From assembly GCF_001640805.2 (NCBI RefSeq), contig NC_066838.1, positions 10,813,132-10,877,131 of the forward strand: 64,000 nt of DNA. Direction: 5' to 3'. The stretch is from Lates calcarifer. Taxonomy: Eukaryota > Chordata > Actinopteri > Centropomidae. A program made the position numbers and the translations under genes. Of this stretch, positions 41,101 through 53,100 are shown piece after piece. Below the pieces are notes generated by a model. It searched no databases. It saw only the letters and a list, made by a program, of their open reading frames with translations, and was not told the origin of the DNA. Positions within the stretch are counted from its first letter, which is position 1. Each line of letters starts with the position of its first letter.

Positions 41101-44100
41101 TCCTGTGGTGCTGCAGCAGGAACTGAAGAACACATGGAGGAAGGTCAGGAACACAGACAAACTGCAAACAACAGGCCACCTTTGCAACACAACCGTATAA
41201 CATTGCTCTTGTTGGAGAGCAATAGCCTATATAGATGGTCGGAGCTGTTATTTTAAATATAGAAGAGGTCATTGTTTTGGTTTAGATTGTGTGGAAGTGA
41301 TCTTTTGTTGATTAAGGTGGTACATAAACACTGGCACTACATCAGCAGAAAAATGCACAAATATGTACACACCATACAAAGTAGCTCAGTTATTTTAAGC
41401 TGTTTTTTATTTCTTTCAGCAGGGAGACATTCAACACCAAACACGAAAAAAATGATCTAAATATTTTCTCCTCTACATGTTACTGTATCAGTAGTGGGAA
41501 AGGAGGATAGAAGCACATCAGATACTAGAGAGGGAAGTAAGACTCTAGAAAGGGAAGCAACCATTGTGCCTCAGTAGGCCTACTGTGCAAAGTGTGTCAT
41601 GATCTGTCAAATTTCCAACAGCTTCTGAGACAGAAGTGGAAAATTGACATCCCTCTGCTCTACAAAGGTTATCTGCCACCTGCTGGATTTGAAATGGGGT
41701 TTCTCTTTTTTCCTTTTTCAGAGGGGAGGAAAAGTCGCTACTGCACACCTGCAAAGGGTTAAAACCATGGGCAAAAGGAAGAAAGGAAATAACTTAACCT
41801 GACACATTTTCCCGCAGACAATGCCAAAAGACAACTGAAGACAGGGGGAGGGGAGGGCGGGGACACGATAGCACAAAAAAATTCACAGTAAGTCACAAGC
41901 AAACCAACATCTACATGTGCTAATCCAGCTTCAGGGCTTGTTTTAATGAAACAGCAGAACAGATGTGATGTTGCTTATAAATATATCATATACTGAAAAT
42001 ATGAATTAAGTATACTAATGACATGAATACACACAATAGAGGAAGTACTGAGTCTACAACTCACCATCTTCTCCAGAGTAACCCGTAACAACTTTAGGTT
42101 CTGGTCCCGAACCGTGGCTGTTCCTGCTCTGAATTTTGATCTCATAGGGGACAAAAGTGGTCGTGTTTCTCACGACAAAGGAGTGTCTTATAACCAAGTG
42201 GTCCTTCCAGGGCTCTTCCACTCCAAGTTTCCGGTAGCTCACCTTGTACTCAAGGCCTGGGCCATTGTGTTCGATGGGCAACAGCGGCTACAACAGGACA
42301 ATGTACTGGTTACTTAGAAATCATTTAAAATGCTTTCATACAGATGGAGATGCTTTTTAAAAAATCTTTCTCTTACCTCCCAGCTAATGTCCATTTGATG
42401 AGGCAGATGGCCCTGTATTTTGATGTTCTCTGGGTTCCTATCAGGAGCTTTGGAGAAATTTAAGTTTTATAATTACTTATTATTACAAATTTTAAAATAT
42501 CTTGTGTTGATGTTACTATTCTGTCATCTTTTACAGGTAAAAACAAAGAGACTCTTTGGTAATTGTAGTGCAAGTATCCAGATTTCATGATCCACTTATG
42601 AGAACTAAGGTTAAGCAGTAACATGTACTGGAGCTAATACTAAAGGCTTCTACACCCAGAAATATCCACACTCCCTGCTGCTACAAAGTCCTGTGGCCAA
42701 AGTCTGGCTTCTCCACATGGCACCTCTCTGCACATATCAAAGGAAACATTAAAATCTGCATGCTTTCACAATTGCCAGAAAATGTTAATTAAAGAGAGCG
42801 TGTCCTACCGGCAGGGGGTGTTTTGTATGTCTCTGTGGGCTCACTAGGTGGTCCAGGTCCAACGGCATTAACAGCATACACTCTGAACTGGTAGTTAAGG
42901 TGTCCATATAGTGCCAGCTCGGCTGTTGCCTGGTTACCAGGGACTTTCTGTAGCTCCGTCCACCTGCCAGAATGCCATTTGTTCTCCCCATACTCCACTA
43001 TAAATTCTGTGCTCATGAAAGAGAGAGGATACATACACTTTCAGTCATCACTATACAACTGCTAATCACAGCCCACTGAGAAAGAAGGCATCAGACTCAT
43101 TTTATTTGTTTCACTTTCAGTCATTCCTCATCCACAGTACAGGTTTAACACTTTCACTAGACTAATAAAGGAAAATTCCTGTATTTCAATATATATGATA
43201 AACAGATGAGAAAATCAATACTACTGTCACATCTGTGAGTTAAGCGCAAAGCTGAAGCCAGGAGGCAATTGGCTTAGCTTAGTATAAGGACAGGAAGACA
43301 CTTAATGAGCCTTAGAGGTGCTGGTGGGTGTTTTTTCAAAGTCTGGAGAAAGTGAGGCTAGCTGTTTCCCCCCTGCTTGTAAAAAAGGTGAATCTCCCAA
43401 AACTTCAACACTTATCTTGCACTCTGTTCACCTCCTGAAATCTTCTCTAAATGTTATTTTATTACCCTCAAAATACTACATAAATACATAATAAAGTATT
43501 TTTCAAAAAACACGTTTTTGCCAAAATCACACAACAGCTTCATTTTGACTCCTGAAATGACAGATGTGTAAATTAGTTATGCAACACTACACCTGTAAGT
43601 GTGTCGAAAATGATGATGCTTCACAAGTCTCCAAAATCCCAATTAACTACTTGCTGCAGAGTACCCAACTGTTTATCATGTAAGGAATAATAAATGAGTA
43701 AGCAACTGAGTTATTTCAGAGACAGCCATAGCTTTTGACAAGTTTCCATGGCAAATTAATTACATTAAACGAACATTTCTGCACACATCCACTTGGTGCT
43801 GCGCCAAACTGTGTGGCCTGCAGATATCAAAAAAGAGAAAAGAGCTGGCCTCGCAACTGATGTTTCTTGCTCCAAGATGTTTAATTAAACAAACTAAAAT
43901 TACTACACCTTTTCATCTCACAAATGATTTTCAAACATGTCTGTTCTAAATTCTGATCATAGATAACAAGCCTACAAGGGGACGCATTTATCAATTGATT
44001 CCAAAAGTTCCAAAAATAAATGAGTCCCTTTTTGAAGCATAAACGAGAGACAAGCTTCCCTGCCAGCACCCTCAGCATTTTGCTATTTGCAGCCATCACT

Positions 44101-47100
44101 TTTTAACAAAACGGTAGTGCTTTAGCACTCAGCAGTGATCACAGCAGCAAAATCAGTTAACAACCCTTTTCACAAAAGAGCAGACATGATATTTAGTGGT
44201 GTACAGTAGCTAAATTAGAACTTGCATCAAAGAGCAGTTCTTCAGGCTTTAGGTGACACAGTTTAACAACTGCTGTGAGGAGATCTATTATCCACACAGC
44301 AGTCAGCAGTGAATAAAATCAGTTGAAACTGGCTGAGTCCCATGTTTCTGGTGTGTGTTAATATCAATATAATAACATTGTACCATTAGGCTACAGAAAA
44401 AATTCCACCTTTGGTTGGGCAATGAAATTAGAATCTATTCTATTCTCTTAGCAGGGTGTGTCTTAAGGGTGGCTACAGTTGACACAAGCCTGTACACCAT
44501 AACTAAACAAAATTACCTCATAAATTCTAAATACTCACACACAGTTTTGTTCCTCTATAGTTTCATTAATTATTTTGTAATTGCACCATAATTACACAGT
44601 AATTACATCACTATGTGGGCTGTAAACTGAAGTGTAACACCTGATGGTCACAGCTGTACACAGTATACAAGCAGCTAATCTCTGTTGCTTTATTTAGTAC
44701 CTCAACCCCACTCAAAATTTACAGAGGATTTGCTACTTCCTCTACATTGACCTCCACCTGTTATAGAGCTGTTGTGATCGTTTCCAGGTATCCAAGACAG
44801 GCTGATATTCCTCGGACTCTTAATTTCAGATATATGTAAATTCCTTGGAGCATCAGGAACATCTGCAAGACAAAATGCAAACAGCAACATTAGATGCTCA
44901 GTAATAACTGTCGATTCAATAACATTTAAATGGGGTAAATCATTTCCAAAATTGTGTAATCAATATGAAATGATTTAACTATACATCATTCACAAATTGT
45001 CTTACCCAATACTGTTAGTAGCGCAGTGGCATTGTCCTCATCTAGACTGGTTCTAGCAATGCATGTGTATATCCCTTGATCACTCAGGTTCACACTCATG
45101 ATCTGCAGCATGCCATCATCCACAAAGTATCTGAACTTCTGAACACTTTCATGAGGATACAGAAATGAATAATAACATATGATTACAAAAGTTATTATTA
45201 ACATATGAATGAGTAATTTAGAGAGTATTATGCATTATGCATCCCCTGGTGCAGAGCAAATATTGACATTTTTAATGACAGAAAATTTCCATTTTTTTTT
45301 CACCTACAATTAAATGTGGATCTGTATTAAAATGCACAGTGATAGGAAATTGAGGTTTATGATTCATAGTGTCATTCAAATAGGTGCAGTAGTTCATGAA
45401 AAATTAGCAGAAATGCACAAAAAAATAAATCAGTTTTGTTCCTTGGGTCATAGGCTAACTTTGCAATAACTGTCTTTGAAACTGGAACATTTTTAGATAT
45501 TCTGCTGATGAACTAGCTAATAACCAGATCAACATAAATATAATGTCCCTGGCATAGGTAACCAATCACTTTTTTTCTTGCTTAGCACTAGCATGTAGGC
45601 AAAGCCACTGAACAAAGCCAAAGCTGTAAACACAGAAATACCTGAAAACTAATGTACACACTGATCAAACTGCAGTCGTACCTGGAATTTTCTTTAGAGG
45701 AAAGTGGGATCTCTTCCCCGTCCTTTCTCCACACCACCTCAAAGGTGCTCTTCAGGCTTTCATCATGCTCTGCCTGGCACATCAACTGGGCTGTGGTTCC
45801 ACTGACAATCTGCATGTCCTGAGGTGGATTTACGATTTTCGTAGGGTCTAAAGATAATGACAATGCAATGGACAAAATCACAGATAGTACATTAAATAGA
45901 TACCATGATATTTGTCTTGAACCAGAGAAATAATCATTCATAATTCCTGCATCCTGCTAAAAAGATAGAAAGGTTTGAAGTTGTTCCAAATTATTTGCTT
46001 TATAAATGAGTCTTTCTTACAGTAACTGCCTCTGATGAGTGAAATGACTAGTCAAACTGGAAAAGACTTGATATTTCTCAATAAATTTCCATGGTAATTT
46101 GCATTTATGAAATTCTCATGAAAAATATATTTGTAAATATGTTCCATCACATTATTATTTATCTTTTTATAACAACATTAAAAGATGACTTGAAAGTCAA
46201 AATGTGAAGATATTTATTGGCTTTTCAGCACAAGCATGTTTCAAAGAACCTAATAGAGACAGACCACCTAGTTTTAACTACTTAATTCATCATAGCAGAG
46301 CATGTTAGAAAGAAATAAAAGGCCTTCTACCTTCTGCATCTTAAACTTGCAGGTTTCATGTAAAGCCACATATGTTGTGTATGTATTGTTCATCTGCATG
46401 GCAAAAAACATTTTGCCTGTGCCTACTCTAGTCACACAGCTTGAAATATCTAGGTGAACTGGCCATTTAATGCACAATTGTATTCAGTGACTAGTGCTGC
46501 TCTTGCTCAAACAAAGCAGTAATCATTTTGCTGAAATACCTTTCACATCCAGCACAGCAGTGACAGTTGACTTCCCCTCCATGTTAGAGGCAGCACACAT
46601 ATAATTCCCACTGTCATCTTTCTTTGCACTGATGATTTGCAAGGATCCGTTGTGGAAAGGAAAAAATCGGTCTCCCTCAATTGGTTTGAGAGTATCATTT
46701 TTGGCCCTAGGGGAAAAAGTTTTCACACCTTTAAAGTTATCCAACAGCCCAAGTGCAAATTGTGTTGATGGTTCTTGAAACATCTTGCCAAAGAACTATA
46801 GTTGAAAATTAGCCAGATGGCTAACGCTGGCACATTTACAGAACTGTTGATTAATGTGTAATAAAAATAAATTCTATTTCAGCCTGACATCTCTGTTTTA
46901 AAAGTATTTGGTTTGGGTCAAATTTTATTTAAATTTCATTTCAGCCATTTCACTTCCATACAGTGAATAATGCTCAGTTTTATTGTATATAATTTATTAA
47001 TATATAAATTATATACACATATATATATATATATATATATAAATTTTCTCTGAATTTTAGTTGATTGCTCTCTCAATTTTGAAAGTAAAGCTTCTTGGGC

Positions 47101-50100
47101 AGGTTTAGGTTAAAGAATATTCTAAGCAAAACAAGTTTAGGCTTATTGATTAGATTGAAGTGAAGCATCATCTAATAAAATCAGAAGTGCTATCCTAATA
47201 TTCTGAGGGGTTTTGTAAGGTTAAAAATGTTTTATCATGGATTGTCTGAGATCCTGTTTCCCCATTGTGGGACTGTGGCAGAGACACAGGGGTAGTTAAC
47301 AGGATTTAATTAGACCAATTTCAAGGAGCGGAGGAGGATTATCTCATTAAACAGACGTAAGTGTCAGCATCAGACTATTTCATGCAGACACCTGAAGCAG
47401 TGTGGAATTAATAGCATGACTCACTGCGGTGATACTGCATGCACTCTGGTTCATTCTTTTGGGCTACAGCACAGACACCTGCAAACTGCACACACTGGTG
47501 CAGTGATGTAAGTGCATGGAGAAAACCTCAGTTATCTGAGGATAACACATCACGCTGAATGAAGGTGTGAGGTTCTTACTTTGTGAAGCTTCTCACTGAC
47601 AGATGTCATCAAGACTATTTGCTGATTTTACTGGCAATGACTTACCATAAGATATTAGGTGGTGGAGAGCCAAAAACACTGCAGTTCATGACGATATCCC
47701 CTCCTAGTATTACAGCGTACTCTTGGTAGTCCCTTGTCAATATCAGAGGAGGCATATCTAAAGGTAAATGGAGAGAGGAGAGATTACAGCTGCTTAAATG
47801 TCAAGTTATTGCCCATGAGAATTTTTTTCACAGGAAATGGAGGCAGAAAAGCAGATGACTGATTATACTGATATAATTCATACGCAGGCACAAGCATCAC
47901 AACTTCTCATAACACTTGAAGGGTTATAAAATCTGAGAGAGCTGAGATGCTGAACTAAGAAGACCTCATTCTAAACTACACTAATATTCATGTTGGTGCA
48001 TATTACTAAAAACCTACGAGCATATACCTGCTCAACTGTATGTCGTGTGGTTCACCCCATATGTCTAGAAACTGTATGCTTCTGTAAAAACAGTCTAGTA
48101 TCAATGTTTATTCAATATTAATATATTATTTTATTATTTCAGTTAGTAAGAGGCCATGGCTGGGTAAAACATGGCTGTAGAGCTGAAACAATTAGTAATG
48201 TAATCATTTGACCGATAATGAATAAGTAACACCTTTGATAACCAACTGATCATTTTATTAATGAGAGTAAATACAGACAAAACAAAACTATTTACATATG
48301 ACACTTCAAGAGCAAATAAAGAATCAATTAATCAAGAGTGTTAAGTGTTTAATAAGTGAGTTAAACTATCTTGACTGTTGCATTGTCTATAGTCATTTGC
48401 CACACAATTTTTCAACTACTTATAATTTCTTGACTAAGAAATAATTAATAGGTCTGGTCAGACAGCAGCCACTCCTCATTCATGCTAACAGGACAATCAT
48501 GAGTCAGTAACAGCTTAAAACAACATGCAGTGCTGCATCTCAAGTTGTAGAACCGCGAGACAGATGGGATACAGCTGCAGAAGTTACAGATGTGGGTGAT
48601 TTCTTTTTATTTATAGTATCAGAAGACCAGCCTCTACTGTAGTTAGCCAAATAATAAGAGACGTAAAGGCTGTTGCTGCCCAGGCCTTATCTGTCATGGT
48701 TAATCACCCTGTAGGCAAATGCTTCCAGGATGATGATGGGGATGTTTGGGATCAGATGTTTGTATGAAAGAAACTATGTCCTCATGCGCCATGCGTGAGG
48801 GCTTTGAGTCTTGTTGTAATACTCACTCATGATCATTATATTAACGTTGGCCAGAACGCTGCCATGACTGTTGGAGGCCTCACACTGGTAGACAGCACTG
48901 TCCTCTGGTCTGGCATTATGGAGCACCACAGTGTCATCGAACACTCGCAGGTTACCCTCTGGGTCATCTGACAGCGACACACAGACATAAAACAACATCA
49001 CTCCACAATGACTATACTAAAGCAGGGCCGAACATGTTTCAAGGCTAATGTTGACGTCAGTTGAAACTTCTAATAAATATGATAAAACTTTGAGCTGCAA
49101 GGAGTAGCTGATTAATCAATCAAGATGACTGGCAGAAACTCAGCAACTATTTTGAAAATCGATTAATAATATATTTGAAAAATTACTCATTCATTCTCTG
49201 GTTCAAGCTTTCTAAATGTGACGATGCATTTCTCCACTTTAGAAAATTGTAAATTGAATATTGATCTGCTGGTTGGTGATAACAAGACATCTGAGGACAC
49301 TACTGTGGGCTTTAGGAAATTCTTATGGACATTTTCAGTATTTTCTGACATTTTACAAATAAAATTAATTGACAATTATAAAACACAATCATCTGATCAA
49401 TTGATAAATAAAATAAATGTTACTTACATGCAGTTAATACTATTATTATTTTTAACAGTATCGGTGTATGCTTTAGTTCAGTGTACCTTGCATTTCAAAC
49501 CCTGAAATAATGCAAATCGTTCCTTGTCAAGTCTGTCTTGTGAGTTTTGAAGAACATGTAGCACAACAGCTGCTTGTCGATTAAGACTCAAGTGTGTGTC
49601 CTTGAAGTTTGTTGTAGTTGCTCATTGCACTGTCCTCTCCTGCCCAGAGGCAAAAGATGCATGAAACCACAGCTAGAATTATTCCCACTCACCTCGCAAA
49701 AATTCTCCATTCCTCCTCCACGTTATGTCTGGCGGTGGTTTTCCACCGACCGAGCACTTGATGTGAACATCGGAGCCGGTCACAGTGAGCTGGCTTTGAG
49801 GAGGCTCTGTCCGCCACTTTGGCGGCTCTGGGAGACGTTAAGGAGAGTTGTGTTGGTCTGAGTCAAAACAACTGCCATGCCTGTGTCAACAGCTTACCCT
49901 CTGGAGCAAAAACAAATGCACCCACAAATACATACATAATTAGCCCCCGATGTTGACATACCTTCCACTATTACATCAAAGTAGTGGTCAACTTCTCCAG
50001 CAGAGTTTTCAGCTATACACTTGTATTTCCCCTGATCACGCTCTTCTACAGCAGAGATGGTCAGGAGCTTTCCAAAGCTAAGAAATTTTGTCCTTGTAGG

Positions 50101-53100
50101 CAGCTTGTCTCCCAGTTTCATCCATTTCACTGTCGGAGTGGGGCTACAACATGAAACAATGACATGTTATGAGCTGTAATGGCAGATTAATATGATAATG
50201 GACAACATATAGTGATTATGTGGTTGTAGTAGTGATGATAGAGTATATACACATACAATCCCTCTGGTATACACTCGAGTTGCAGTTCCTCTCCCTTCAA
50301 CAGCACCTTCTCTGTCTGAACACCAGAGGGCAGCAGCAGGCCAGGTATTCTCACTGGGGGGCCTTCAGGTACATTGAACATAAAGAGTAGTCCTCATCAC
50401 TCAAATGTATATTTTTATCAATGGTCCTTAAAACTACACACAAGCTTATAGTCAGTCTTTTAGCTTTTGGCAACATGCAAACTAACTCTCTGTCCACATA
50501 ATATGAAGATTGTTTAGATTTTTATTCTGAAGGGATTGAAGTGGGAAAATCACTCACTGGCATCACTGCTGTTGGCAGATTCATTATCAGGTTTCACTGG
50601 AACAAAAAACAAAATGCTGTGAGAACAATACTGGTAATAATGGGGGCAATGCTTTGTCTTCGCCAACAAGAATTCCTCAATCCAGTGTCATAACAAGAGT
50701 TTCTGGGAGCATAAACATGCCAAGGCAAGTCTTGGTATGCAGTAGAGAAATATCTTAAATATACCAATAAAAATACCTGTAAAAACATGCAAATATCCGC
50801 TTTTTACACTTGAAAAAGCTAAAATGGAATGTACCGATTTGTATCATTTGATTGGATTTTAAGATATGTGTCACATTTACTTCTCTGTTACTGATGCCAT
50901 GCTTGATAATTGAGCTTTAGTTGTACAGTTGGCTGTAATTTGGTTAAGGCCACACATTATTTTTCAAACTTACAGCTCTTGACCACGACAGCCATGGCGG
51001 TTTTCTGGACGATGGTGCGTATTTTGGAGAAGGCAGCATAGCAACAGTAATCAGGACGATTGTCTTTCTGTAAGGCATTAGAGAAGTACAGGTTGCCATC
51101 AGTGCCCATGGAAACCCTCTCATCCTGCTCAATGTGCTGGAGACCTGGAAAAGAACATATTTGTATCAATAATATGCAACAAAGTCTGTATCTGATGTCG
51201 ACCCATGTTATCAGTTATGACTAGTAAGAAAACACAAATTGGACTTTTGCATACATTTTCAAATATATTCATTGGGTGCATTAGAGGGACAAAGGTAAAA
51301 AATATTTCAACAACCTCTTCATACGAGACCTAAGTCATCATGTGACCTACAGTAGACAGTAATGGAAATGCCCTAAAGAGTTTCCTTGTATAGAGCTGGT
51401 CAACTCATAAGTGCACTGTGACAGCATATTTGGTTTACATAGAGATGTTATTAAAGTTACAGGTCAGTGACGCTCTGTGCCACTCTTTGTTCATTCATTC
51501 ACAGTATTTAGCAGCTTCATTTAAGACATAGCCTTAAGACATTGGTTGTTATGTCGATGTTCAAAGCAACCTCACTAAAAAAACTGATTTGGTTCTGATT
51601 TATGTCACGTGGCACCTCAGGGAAAGATGGGTCACTATTACAAAGAGAATATGAAGACATGCACATGGACATTACTGTTTTCTTTGATGTATGTTAACAA
51701 GCTACCAGACATATTAAAGTTTATTTTATGATGTTTGATGCATCAATTAGTGACAATCCCTCAAAATATAAATGTATGAAACTAAACTAAATCTAAAGCA
51801 AGAATTGAAGAAGTGTTTTCATTCATTCTGTCCCACGCCTGTGTGCAACCTCTTATATTTTTTTTCTCTCTGATATCAGTCAGGTTTATTGGAGGCGGAT
51901 GAGAACCTCCCAAGGGGTTGGACAGAAGACTCAACCCCTGTTGACAAAGCACTTCAGACAAAACCAAGGTGACCTTTTGCACGGTAAATCATTTCCTTTG
52001 GCAGTGGTGGGAAAAAGGAATCTGCTGTGAGGTAAGCTTGTGGGCCTCAAGTGCATACAATTCCTTAAAGGTAGTATTTATAAGAATGTGAAGCAATTAA
52101 CATGTATAAATCTTTTATCACCAATGTATGAGCACATTATAAGATAAATTTAAAAATTTGACCTTCCTCGATTTTCTTGGTTCTCTATAACAGCCTGTGG
52201 ATTGATTTCTATGTAAAACCCCCAGTATGAATTTGCATCTAAAGAATGTGACATTAATGCTTGCTCTGGAGAACCTTGCCTTAGTGCCTCTCTTCCACTC
52301 CCCTACAGCACCAACAGTATGCAACACTAGCTAACGTTAGCTTCAAAATGGAGTCGGCTAATGTCAACAAACGACTAGCTCCCAGCACAAAAAACTATAA
52401 CTCACATATAGTTTATAATCAAACTATGAGAGCAAAGAGCCACATGCTGAGTATTTTTAGTGAAATATTTTTAGTTAATTATTTCATAACTTTTATTATA
52501 CACACTTTAAAAAAGTAAAATACTGATGTCGGGATCTCAGTGTCAGTGGTTGGCACGGGCATGATTTACTTAATGTCATCTATCAACGTGATGCCAGTCA
52601 TGTTCAATCTCAAGTATGTCACCTCACTGTTTTGGCCAATTTCCAGGATGCGCGCTTACAGCTACCTATAGAGTGCAAGCATGAGTGCAACCACGAGCAA
52701 CAGGATGCTGACTGCAGTTAACCTAATGCCCACTGATGTCATTTATAACTAGGTTTTTCTGAATGCTACACAGAGTACCTTTAACTGTTCACCGAAGGCC
52801 AGTAGATGATGACAGTCTCATGCCTCTTCCAAAGCACATGGTGCTTAGCTAGCTATCTTCACCCATCTAAGATGAAAATAGATGAGCAAGAAACACCCTG
52901 CTAAGAGCCCATATCTTCATGTTTCCGTTGTCCTTTACTTTACTGCCCAAAAACATAATTAGCTAAGGCTGGCTTTATTAACCTTGGCTGGGTAGCACAG
53001 AAAAGGACTGTGCTAGCTTACAGGGATCTTGTGCTATCGTTCATTGGGTGACTTCCAGGACAAAATAAAAATAATTGAATGTACGATGAAACAGATGGTT

